Assembly: GCA_934385225.1 (NCBI GenBank)
Contig: CAKRPQ010000051.1
Coordinates: 1 to 13,801 of the forward strand
DNA length: 13,801 nucleotides
Direction of reading: 5' to 3'
Source: an uncultured Eubacteriales bacterium
GTDB lineage: Bacteria; Bacillota; Clostridia; Oscillospirales; CAG-272
Of this stretch, positions 1-5,843 are shown one piece after another (the first letter of the stretch is position 1; every line of letters starts with the position of its first letter). Under the pieces are notes generated by a model that saw nothing but the letters and a program-made list of their open reading frames with translations, ran no database searches and was not told the origin of the DNA. The translations under genes and the position numbers were made by a program.

Positions 1-303
1 GACTACCTCACATACAAGAGCTACGCTGATCTTCTTCCGAGATACTACGATATTCACGTTTCTCTCAAAGCTCTCGGACGTCAGGAATCTATCGACGTTC
101 TCGCGCTCATAAGAGGCACGAGAGGTATCGAGGCTTCATGGCCTTACGGCTGGGTTTCAAATCTGAGCAGTGCGCTTTCGGGTCTTGTAAGCAAGAACTC
201 TGTCGCAGTCGCTTCCGCTGTCGAAGCGAACAGAGACGCTTGTATCGCCGCTATCGAAAAGACATATGCGGAATACCCCGCACTCAACAGGGTCGATAAA
301 TAA
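1..303 (+). CDS. C-terminal fragment of probable extracellular solute-binding protein (ABC transporter)
   Basis: Frame 1 is open from the window edge to a TAA at 301-303, giving 100 residues of a C-terminus; the start lies outside. The fragment opens with Tyr- and Leu-rich helices, has a Trp-Pro-Tyr-Gly-Trp segment in the middle, a stretch of small residues (Ser, Ala, Val), and ends in an Ala/Glu-rich helix (IEKTYAEYP). This layout resembles the C-terminal lobe of family 1 carbohydrate-type solute-binding proteins of Clostridia, which often end with a helix of the type AIEKTxAxY. Such lipoproteins sit outside the membrane and pass the solute to an ABC permease. The substrate cannot be told from this end, and no permease genes are visible. 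The family call rests on pattern memory only. Two terminators follow directly, so this is the last gene of its transcription unit. Confidence 0.5.
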   Translation, partial: DYLTYKSYADLLPRYYDIHVSLKALGRQESIDVLALIRGTRGIEASWPYGWVSNLSSALSGLVSKNSVAVASAVEANRDACIAAIEKTYAEYPALNRVDK

Positions 304-314
304 CAGCATACGCC

Positions 315-364
315 GCCTGCGGGGATTTTCTCCCTCATAAAAATTTCCCCGCGGGCAATTTTTT
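315..364 (+). terminator. Rho-independent terminator of the solute-binding protein gene
   Basis: A GC-rich inverted repeat, GCC(T/C)GCGGGGA plus an A/T extension, spans 315-356 and is followed by AATTTTTT. It begins 12 nt after the TAA at 303, which fits termination of the plus-strand gene. Confidence 0.75.
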
Positions 365-365
365 A

Positions 366-410
366 CGGGTGCAGAAAAACTCAAAATGAGTTTTTCTACA
401 CCCGGTTTTT
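366..410 (+). terminator. Second, tandem Rho-independent terminator
   Basis: CGGGTGCAGAAAAACTCA (366-383) pairs at 17 of 18 positions with 387-404 across an AAA loop, and is followed by GTTTTTAATATTT. It sits between the first terminator and the convergent sigE stop codon (409-411). On the minus strand the hairpin lies just past the sigE stop but lacks a T-tract, so it is a plus-strand terminator that may only weakly stop sigE transcripts. Confidence 0.75.
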
Positions 411-1140
411 AATATTTACCCGCTATCTCCTCGCGAAGATGCTTGATTATCCGCTTTTCAAGGCGCGATATATAGGACTGCGATATTCCGAGCGCGTCGG
501 CAACCTCTTTCTGTGTCATCTCTTCCCTGCCGCCCATACCGTACCGCATTTCGATAATTATTCTCTCGCGCTCGCCGAGCCTCGAAACGGCATCTCGTAT
601 CATCTGTCTTTCCTCCGCAGCCTCAATTTCCTCGGAAATATTCCCCTCGTCGCTCCCTATCGTATCCGAGAGGAGAAGTTCGTTACCGTCCCAATCGACA
701 TTGAGCGGTTCGTCTATCGACATCTCGCACTTCGCGTTACTCCGCTTTCTTATATACATAAGTATTTCATTCTCGATACAGCGCGAGGCATAGGTCGCGA
801 GCTTGATATTCTTATCGGAGCGGAATGTATTTATCGCTTTTATCAGCCCTATCGTGCCGATCGAAATGAGATCCTCTATTCCGATACCCGTGTTCTCAAA
901 TTTCTTTGCGATATAGACAACAAGGCGCAGATTATGCTCCACGAGAAGCACGCGGGCGTTTTCGTCAGTTTCAAGATTCTCTATTGCCTCGGCTTCCGCT
1001 TCTTTTCCGAGAGGCGGCGGAAGAACGTCGGGTCCGTTTATGTAAAAAACGCCTTTTCCGTCGGAATTCATCAGCTTTTCATATGCCCGACGGAGCATAA
1101 CGCAGCTTTTTTTAATGCAATCGCTTACCGTAGTGTTCAT
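409..1140 (-). CDS. sigE: RNA polymerase sporulation-specific sigma factor SigE (pro-sigma-E)
   Basis: Sigma-70 family factor of 243 residues; it directs early mother-cell transcription during endospore formation. Residues 63-132 form sigma region 2, including the hallmark NLRLVVYIAKKFENTG and the run GIEDLISIGTIGLIKA; the TYASRCIENEILMYIR helix closes it. Region 4 spans about 188-236, with the helix-turn-helix ALGISQSYISRLEKR. B. subtilis SigE is 239 residues and is made as an inactive precursor cleaved just before its YYIGG segment. Here an equivalent basic, amphipathic pro-sequence covers about residues 1-30, before VFYINGPDVLPPP. The ATG at 1140 has an AAAGGAG ribosome site in the 21-nt gap from spoIIGA, so the pair is one operon, precursor next to its own processing protease. 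No sigG follows on this strand, unlike in Bacillus. Confidence 0.96.
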   Translation of the reverse strand: MNTTVSDCIKKSCVMLRRAYEKLMNSDGKGVFYINGPDVLPPPLGKEAEAEAIENLETDENARVLLVEHNLRLVVYIAKKFENTGIGIEDLISIGTIGLIKAINTFRSDKNIKLATYASRCIENEILMYIRKRSNAKCEMSIDEPLNVDWDGNELLLSDTIGSDEGNISEEIEAAEERQMIRDAVSRLGERERIIIEMRYGMGGREEMTQKEVADALGISQSYISRLEKRIIKHLREEIAGKY

Positions 1141-1161
1141 TTCGCTACTCCTTTTTATATA

Positions 1162-2013
1162 TTATGTAAAGTAGTCGGCGGGAACTATCGCTTCGCACTC
1201 GCCGCCGTCAAGATCGCTTTTTGAAACGGCTATAAGAACGTCTATATGCTTCTCCGTGCCGTCATAAAGGAGAAGAACATCGTCGGGAACAAACGCTTCG
1301 AGCAGTCCCTCGCCCGACGCGGTTCTGACCGGGATCATTCGCACGCGCTTTTTCATTTCGTCGGGAAGCGCTCCCGCGTCCGAAAGCGCAAGCGACGGGA
1401 CGATATTCCGCGCTTTTTTTCCGTCAACGACAACGACGTCTCTGCCGCCTATCGGGTCGCGGAGCAGGTTTCCGCTGTCGGACATCGCTTCAAACGTAAC
1501 CTTCCTCGCGCCGAGGCGCACTGTCAGCCGTCCTATCTTTGCGCGCGAGGTTCTGCCGAGAAGATTGCCGCCGAGGAGAGTGACAAGGCCGCTTAAAAGC
1601 GCGACAAAGCCGAAAACCCAGAGGGAAAGTTCGTTACGCCCGACAGAAGCGTCGCTCGGTCGTCTGCGGTTGAGAAAGCCGTATATGACCGTCATAACGC
1701 CGCCGAGAAGCGCGGATACGGTGAAATAAAGGAGCGTATACAGCGGCATTTTCCGAAAACGTTTCGGGTCTTTTTCAAGGAAAACCGTCATACACATCAC
1801 AAAGCATACGAAAATATCGAAAACGAGAGCGGGAAGTCTGCCGACGTTTATTCCGAGCGAAATCACCGAATAAACTCCGCCCATCGCCGACGCCGAACAC
1901 ATTCGGATTATCTTCGGTCTCTGCCTCAAAAGCCTCGCGACGATATAAAAGGTGAGAAAATCCATACTGAAATCAATAAGGAACAGCAGATCGGCGTACA
2001 CCGTATTATCCAT
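1162..2013 (-). CDS. spoIIGA: Sigma-E processing peptidase SpoIIGA
   Basis: Membrane-bound aspartic protease of 283 residues that removes the pro-sequence of sigma-E in response to the forespore signal SpoIIR. The N-terminal half has five hydrophobic segments (about residues 9-28, 42-55, 62-79, 91-113 and 131-150). The C-terminal half is the soluble protease domain, with the catalytic motif DSGNLLRDP at 179-187; Asp179 corresponds to the single active-site Asp of the family, which works as a dimer. Length fits the family (about 290-310). The ATG at 2013 has a strong GGGAGGTGAG ribosome site at 2017-2026. It is followed 21 nt later by sigE. The protein sequence is otherwise divergent from Bacillus, as usual for this family; identity is secured by the motif and the gene pair. 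Confidence 0.95.
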   Translation of the reverse strand: MDNTVYADLLFLIDFSMDFLTFYIVARLLRQRPKIIRMCSASAMGGVYSVISLGINVGRLPALVFDIFVCFVMCMTVFLEKDPKRFRKMPLYTLLYFTVSALLGGVMTVIYGFLNRRRPSDASVGRNELSLWVFGFVALLSGLVTLLGGNLLGRTSRAKIGRLTVRLGARKVTFEAMSDSGNLLRDPIGGRDVVVVDGKKARNIVPSLALSDAGALPDEMKKRVRMIPVRTASGEGLLEAFVPDDVLLLYDGTEKHIDVLIAVSKSDLDGGECEAIVPADYFT

Positions 2014-2039
2014 CGTCTCACCTCCCGTGCGCTGTATCT

Positions 2040-2073
2040 ATTATATTACGATGCGCTCGTGAAATATGTCGCT
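2040..2073 (-). promoter_or_regulatory. Candidate spoIIGA-sigE promoter
   Basis: On the minus strand a perfect TATAAT (2040-2045) lies about 27 nt upstream of the spoIIGA ATG. The best -35-like element, GCGACA (2067-2072), is 21 bp away rather than 17. B. subtilis spoIIG has the same kind of stretched spacing and needs Spo0A-P. An overlapping TGTCGCT matches the 0A box TGTCGAA at 5 of 7 positions. The -10 is seen directly; Spo0A control is inference. Confidence 0.4.
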
Positions 2074-2136
2074 TTCGGGAGGCGAAAAAAGTTTTTGTTT
2101 CGTAATATTGTAGTAGATTCCTGCTCAAAAAAAAGA

Positions 2137-2158
2137 TATAATATAAGAAAAGAGGTGG
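2137..2158 (+). promoter_or_regulatory. -10 element and ribosome binding site of the mannonate dehydratase gene
   Basis: A perfect TATAAT (2137-2142) is followed by the ribosome site AGAGGTGG (2151-2158), 6 nt before the ATG at 2165. No convincing TTGACA lies 16-18 bp upstream, so the promoter is either activator-dependent or weak. It leaves a very short leader. Confidence 0.45.
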
Positions 2159-2164
2159 TTAAGT

Positions 2165-3118
2165 ATGATAATAACGGACTATCTGCGCCCGACACCCGAT
2201 CCGACATGGTACATAGCACGCGAATGCGGTGTAAAAGCGGCAACAATACGCCTTCCCGAAAACAATTTCGATGTGACAGACCGAGCGCAAATCACAGACG
2301 TGATGAAAAAATTCAGTGCCTTCGGTTTTGTGCCGACTATCGTCGAGCCGCTGCCGAACGAACTTCACGACCATATAAAACTCGGAGACAAAGAGCGCGA
2401 CGAGTGCATAGAAAAATTCATTGCTCTCCTGAAAAATCTTCACGAAACGACCGTAAACACAATATGCTTCAATTTTATGGCACACTACGGCTGGACACGC
2501 ACATCGTCCGATATCCCCGAAAGAGGAAACGCGCGTGTCACGGGGTTCAGAATATCAGACTTCCGAGATGACGGCTTTTCATTGCCCGCAGAAAAAGTGT
2601 GGAAAAACTATGAATATTTTATAAAAGCCGTTATTCCATACGCGGAAAAGTACGAAATAAAGCTCGCTCTGCATCCCGACGATCCGCCAATTTCCTCTCT
2701 CGGAAAGGTCGGAAGGATCTTTACAAGTCTTGAAAGCATCAAAAAAGGGATAAGTATTGTTAATTCGGATTTTCTGGGAGTGACTTTCTGCCAGGCATGT
2801 TATCATCTTATGGGCGAAAACCTTGAAAATGCCGTCAGCGCACTCGCAAACAAAATATTCTTCATACATTTTCGCAACGTAGCAGGAACAAAAACCGATT
2901 TCAGAGAAACTTTTCATGATAACGGGGAAATTTCGATGGCGGACGTAATGAAAATTTATCGGGATCACGGCATCGACTGCCCGATAAGAGTCGATCACGT
3001 TCCGACAATGTCGGGAGAAAAGAAAGACGTCCCCGGATACGATGCTCTCGGAAGGCTTTTTGCAATAGGTTATCTCAAAGGAATTCTCGAAAGCACTTTC
3101 GGAGAAAAATTTCGATAA
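2165..3118 (+). CDS. uxuA: Mannonate dehydratase family protein (UxuA type, short form)
   Basis: A 317-residue TIM-barrel protein resembling UxuA, which dehydrates D-mannonate to 2-keto-3-deoxygluconate in glucuronate breakdown. The four metal ligands known from ManD can be placed: His170 in LALHPDDPP, Cys209 in TFCQACYH, His235 in FFIHFRN and Asp277 in IRVDHVP. The segment CFNFMAHYGWTRT (101-113) matches the family's CYNFMPxxDWTRT, but the Asp before WTRT is Gly here. Typical UxuA proteins are about 350-395 residues, so this is short, missing sequence mainly between the WTRT segment and the HPDD strand. The ATG is fixed by a good ribosome site. It is a single-gene unit with its own terminator; no uxaC, kdgK or kdgA neighbours are present, so its true substrate may differ. 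Family assignment is strong, exact reaction less so. Confidence 0.8.
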   Translation: MIITDYLRPTPDPTWYIARECGVKAATIRLPENNFDVTDRAQITDVMKKFSAFGFVPTIVEPLPNELHDHIKLGDKERDECIEKFIALLKNLHETTVNTICFNFMAHYGWTRTSSDIPERGNARVTGFRISDFRDDGFSLPAEKVWKNYEYFIKAVIPYAEKYEIKLALHPDDPPISSLGKVGRIFTSLESIKKGISIVNSDFLGVTFCQACYHLMGENLENAVSALANKIFFIHFRNVAGTKTDFRETFHDNGEISMADVMKIYRDHGIDCPIRVDHVPTMSGEKKDVPGYDALGRLFAIGYLKGILESTFGEKFR

Positions 3119-3149
3119 AGAAAGCGGACGCCGAAGCGTCCGCTTTCTT
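3118..3149. terminator. Bidirectional Rho-independent terminator
   Basis: A perfect inverted repeat, AAGAAAGCGGACGC / GCGTCCGCTTTCTT, with a CGAA tetraloop. It is T-rich on leaving in both directions (TTTCTTAATTT on plus, TTTCTTTATC on minus). It lies between two convergent stop codons (3118 and 3168) and should serve both the mannonate dehydratase and uracil permease genes. Confidence 0.9.
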
Positions 3150-3167
3150 AATTTATTCGCTTTTTTA

Positions 3168-4520
3168 TTACTTATCTTCGCTCTCTGTCTTTTTGCCCTT
3201 TGAGAGGAACACATTCGCGAGAATACCGAGGATAAGTGCGCAGGCGATAGATGTGATCGTTACCTTGCCGAAGGAGACTGTGAGTCCGCCTATACCCGTT
3301 ATGAGTATTGTGGAAACTACGAAGAGGTTATGATTTTCGCCGAGGTCGACTTTCTGTATCATTTTAAGTCCGCTTACCGCGATGAAGCCGTAAAGTGTTA
3401 TGCAAACGCCGCCCATTACGCAGTTCGGAATTGTTGCAAGGAATGTTACGAAAGGACCGAAGAACGAGATTGCCATTGCGAGGATCGCCGTTGCGAGGAT
3501 AGTAACAACCGAGGCGTTACCCGTGATTGCGACACAACCGACGCTTTCGCCGTATGTCGTATTCGGGCAGCCGCCGAAGATACCGCCGACAGCGGAACCG
3601 ACACCGTCACCGAGAAGAGTTCTGTGAAGTCCGGGGTCTTTGAGAAGGTCATGCTCGATTATGTAGGAGAGGTTTTTGTGATCCGCGATATGCTCGGCGA
3701 AGACAACGAACGCTACGGGAATATACGCAACCGCTATCGTTGCTATGTACTGACCGTTAACTTCTTTAACACCCTTAATCGCTTCAAGGAAGGAGAAATC
3801 GGGAACGGAGAATATCGAAAGACCCTTGAACACGCTGAAATCAATAACTTGAAGAGCCGTATTGTCTGTTGCGATACCGATTACGGTGAATATCGAAGCC
3901 GCAGCGTAGCCCGCAAGAATACCGAGAATGAACGGTATGAGTTTTACCATTTTCTTGCCGTAAACGGAGCAGATCATAACCGTAAAGAGCGTTACAAGTC
4001 CGCATACAAGCGCTACATATACGCTTGCGGTCGAATTGCCTGCCTCATCGAGGACTTTTCCCTTTGTGAGGTCGGATACAGCGTTTGCCGCGAGCGAAAG
4101 ACCGATTATCGAAACCGTAGGACCGATAACGACGGCGGGCATAAGCTTGTCGATCCATTTAACGCCCGCAACCTTTACGATAAGTGCGATTACAACGTAA
4201 ACGAGACCTGCGAAAACAGCACCGAGGATAAGTCCGAGATAACCGAGCTGCATCGAAACACCGCCCGCAAACGCTGCGAACATCGAACCGATGAATGCAA
4301 ACGACGAGCCGAGGAACACGGGGCTTCTGAAACCTGTAAAGAGAAGATAAACGATTGTTCCGACGCCTGCTCCGAAGAGTGCCGCCGACTGGCTCATTCC
4401 GTTACCGATGATTGTAGGTACGGCAATCGTTGCCGCGAGGATTGCGAGGAGCTGCTGGAACGCGAACACGATAAGGTGTCCGAACTTGGGTTTGTCTTTT
4501 ACGCCGTAGATGAGATTCAT
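3168..4520 (-). CDS. uraA: Uracil permease, NCS2 / nucleobase:cation symporter-2 family
   Basis: A 450-residue polytopic membrane protein of the UraA/PyrP branch of NCS2, importing uracil with protons for pyrimidine salvage. Hydrophobic segments run through the whole length, consistent with the family's 14 TM fold. Signature sites are visible: the TM3 half-helix motif SSFAFIG (72-78), Glu276 in FAEHIADHKNL, and Glu325 in GGCPNTTYGESVG. These two Glu residues correspond to the substrate- and proton-linked Glu241 and Glu290 of E. coli UraA. TTYGE separates uracil carriers from xanthine and uric acid carriers of the same family. The charged tail (KGKKTESEDK) is cytoplasmic. GGAGG lies 8 nt before the ATG. 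It is transcribed alone from a promoter about 275 nt upstream, with a structured leader. Confidence 0.9.
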   Translation of the reverse strand: MNLIYGVKDKPKFGHLIVFAFQQLLAILAATIAVPTIIGNGMSQSAALFGAGVGTIVYLLFTGFRSPVFLGSSFAFIGSMFAAFAGGVSMQLGYLGLILGAVFAGLVYVVIALIVKVAGVKWIDKLMPAVVIGPTVSIIGLSLAANAVSDLTKGKVLDEAGNSTASVYVALVCGLVTLFTVMICSVYGKKMVKLIPFILGILAGYAAASIFTVIGIATDNTALQVIDFSVFKGLSIFSVPDFSFLEAIKGVKEVNGQYIATIAVAYIPVAFVVFAEHIADHKNLSYIIEHDLLKDPGLHRTLLGDGVGSAVGGIFGGCPNTTYGESVGCVAITGNASVVTILATAILAMAISFFGPFVTFLATIPNCVMGGVCITLYGFIAVSGLKMIQKVDLGENHNLFVVSTILITGIGGLTVSFGKVTITSIACALILGILANVFLSKGKKTESEDK

Positions 4521-4598
4521 TTTTCTTTCCTCCGTCTTTCTTGGCTTTTCCCGAAAACATCTTTCGCTTTCCTACCCGGCTTTTCTGTCTTTCTGCAC

Positions 4599-4640
4599 AA
4601 AAAAGCACCGAAAAGCGATTCGATATGACCGCCTCGGCGC
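4599..4640 (-). terminator. Intrinsic terminator inside the uraA leader
   Basis: On the minus strand GCGCCGA (4640-4634) pairs with UCGGUGC (4611-4605), 7 bp with one G-U. An inner GCG/CGC pair (4632-4630 with 4617-4615) extends it, and six U follow at once (4604-4599). It lies about 80 nt upstream of the uraA ATG. Upstream GGCG (4654-4651) can pair with CGCC (4639-4636) of the terminator's 5' arm, a possible but short antiterminator. Confidence 0.55.
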
Positions 4641-4748
4641 AAACGCTGACCGCCCGTTTTTATTTCGGACGATTTAATATTATGAAACGTATCTCATAAC
4701 ACTATCTTTACGCATCTGCCGTACGGTGTTTTCGGATAACTGATTTTT

Positions 4749-4787
4749 ATGTGAATTTTTCGGGTTCATTCCGCAACCCGTTCACAT
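4749..4787 (-). other. 5'-terminal stem-loop of the uraA leader
   Basis: In RNA order: AUGUGAA, then CGGGUU, loop GCGGAAUG, AACCCG, a five-A bulge and UUCACAU. Outer 7 bp and inner 6 bp are perfect. It starts within a few nt of the predicted transcript end, so it could stabilise the RNA or be part of a ligand-binding fold. Confidence 0.5.
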
Positions 4788-4796
4788 GTTATTTAT

Positions 4797-4825
4797 AGTT
4801 TACCACATCTTCTGCAATTTGTAAA
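4797..4825 (-). promoter_or_regulatory. Sigma-A promoter of uraA
   Basis: Minus strand TTTACA (4825-4820), 17-bp spacer, TAAACT (4802-4797). It matches the consensus at 5/6 and 4/6 and predicts a start near 4790. It is divergent from, and about 95 bp away from, the operon promoter at 4920. Confidence 0.6.
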
Positions 4826-4919
4826 TAGTTTTTTTGAAATTTTTACGATAAAAAATCAACAAAAAATGAAGTCGATTTTTGTCTATTTTGACGTACAGGG
4901 TAAAAAAATCAAAAACTGA

Positions 4920-4948
4920 TTGACTTTTTCACGGATTTGTTTTATAAT
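4920..4948 (+). promoter_or_regulatory. Sigma-A promoter of the rpiR-HI0933-cmk-plsC-ispH/S1 operon
   Basis: TTGACT (4920-4925), 17-bp spacer, TATAAT (4943-4948): near-perfect. The predicted start is near 4955, 24 nt before the ATG at 4979. A/T-rich inverted segments upstream (AAAAATC...GATTTTT at about 4851-4880) could hold an operator for the adjacent RpiR-type regulator; that is inference. Confidence 0.8.
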
Positions 4949-4978
4949 GGGGAGAAGTCAAAAAAAGCGAGGTACATC

Positions 4979-5842
4979 ATGAAAAGAGATCTCTTAGCTT
5001 CGATCAGAAACCAGATGCCTAAATTTTCTAAGGGACAAAGGCTGATCGCGGCGTTTGTCCTCGAACACTATGAAAAAGCGGCTTATATGACCGCTTCAAA
5101 GCTCGGCAGTCTCGTCGGTGTTTCGGAGTCGACCGTTGTGCGCTTTGCGAACGAGCTCGGTTTTGAAGGCTATCCCGAATTCCAGCGTTCCCTGCAAGAA
5201 CTTATTCGCAATATGCTAACGTCGGTTCAGCGCATAGAGGTGACGAACGACCTCATCGGAAACGGCGATATGCTCGAAAAAGTACTCGTCTCGGACGCGG
5301 ACAGAATAAAGCACACACTTGACGCCATCGACAGAAAAGCCTTTGGCGATGCGATCGAAAAACTTGTTTCGGCGCGCAAAATATTCATCATCGGCGTGCG
5401 CTCGTCATCGACGCTCGCGGGATTCCTCAACTACAATCTGCGCATGGTCTTTGACAACATTCAATTCGTTCAGACAACGTCGGGAAGCGAAATGTTTGAG
5501 CAGATTATGCACCTTTCGAAGGACGACACGATGTTCGCAATCAGTTTCCCGCGCTACTCGAAGCGTATAATCAACGCCGTCGAATACGCGAAAGAGGTCG
5601 GCGCGAATGTCATAGCCCTGACGGACAGTCATATGTCCCCCATCGCATCGTTTGCCGATCAGCTTCTCACTGCCGAGAGCGACATGGTATCATACGTCGA
5701 TTCTCTCGTCGCTCCGCTCAGCATTATAAATGCCGTTATCGTCGCCGTTTCAAGAAAAAAACAGGAGCTTTTCAGCGAACAGCTCAAAAAGCTCGAAGCA
5801 ATCTGGGACGAATACGACGTATATGACAAGGACAATGTCTGA
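4979..5842 (+). CDS. MurR/RpiR family transcriptional regulator (HTH plus SIS domain)
   Basis: A 287-residue regulator. The N-terminal RpiR-type helix-turn-helix spans about 1-75, with its core in TASKLGSLVGVSESTVVRFA (38-57) followed by the typical ELGFEGYPEFQ. A sugar-phosphate-binding SIS domain covers about 125-255, with the phosphate-loop segment IIGVRSSSTLAGF (137-149) and FAISFPRYSKR (187-196). Members normally sense a phosphosugar and repress or activate neighbouring genes. A longer frame from ATG 4937 exists, but that codon lies inside the promoter, upstream of the -10. The ATG at 4979 has GCGAGG 6 nt upstream and begins MKRDLLASIRNQMP, a typical start. It is the first gene of the operon. 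None of the operon genes is a sugar gene, so the effector is unknown; the divergent uraA could also be a target. Confidence 0.9.
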   Translation: MKRDLLASIRNQMPKFSKGQRLIAAFVLEHYEKAAYMTASKLGSLVGVSESTVVRFANELGFEGYPEFQRSLQELIRNMLTSVQRIEVTNDLIGNGDMLEKVLVSDADRIKHTLDAIDRKAFGDAIEKLVSARKIFIIGVRSSSTLAGFLNYNLRMVFDNIQFVQTTSGSEMFEQIMHLSKDDTMFAISFPRYSKRIINAVEYAKEVGANVIALTDSHMSPIASFADQLLTAESDMVSYVDSLVAPLSIINAVIVAVSRKKQELFSEQLKKLEAIWDEYDVYDKDNV

Positions 5843-5843
5843 T

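Larger units (their letters stand above)
4521..4790 (-). promoter_or_regulatory. Long structured 5' leader of uraA (candidate attenuator or riboregulator)
   Basis: From the predicted start near 4790 to the uraA ATG the transcript has about 270 untranslated nt with no credible ORF. In RNA order it can form: a 5'-terminal hairpin (4787-4749); a hairpin UUAUGA/UCAUAA in the 4678-4698 region; CGUCCG/CGGGCG (4671-4666 with 4656-4651); and an intrinsic terminator (4640-4599). About 70 nt, including the ribosome site, follow the terminator. An 8-bp direct repeat, GGCGGTCA on the minus strand, occurs twice 21 nt apart, once in the third hairpin and once in the terminator. I do not find the purine riboswitch core, a PyrR binding loop or another known class. 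The structures were drawn by eye, not folded. Confidence 0.5.

Noticed and set aside
439..1224. Plus-strand open frame of 261 residues
   Set aside because: Antisense to sigE and the end of spoIIGA, both of which have unmistakable motifs; no ribosome site and no domain of its own.
3330..4628. Plus-strand open frame of 432 residues
   Set aside because: Shadow of uraA. Its composition is implausible (very rich in Cys, Arg, Glu and Asn) and it has no ribosome site; NCS2 motifs on the other strand decide.
4521..4790. Purine riboswitch or PyrR attenuator in the uraA leader
   Set aside because: I looked for the purine aptamer junction segments and for a PyrR loop of the ARUCCNGNGAGGYU type and found neither.
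4937..4978. Longer N-terminus for the RpiR-type regulator
   Set aside because: ATG 4937 lies in the promoter spacer, upstream of the -10 at 4943; a transcript from that promoter cannot include it.
5730..5843. 38-residue N-terminal extension of the HI0933-type flavoprotein
   Set aside because: It lies inside the regulator gene, and homologues begin only a few residues before the GGGAAG motif.
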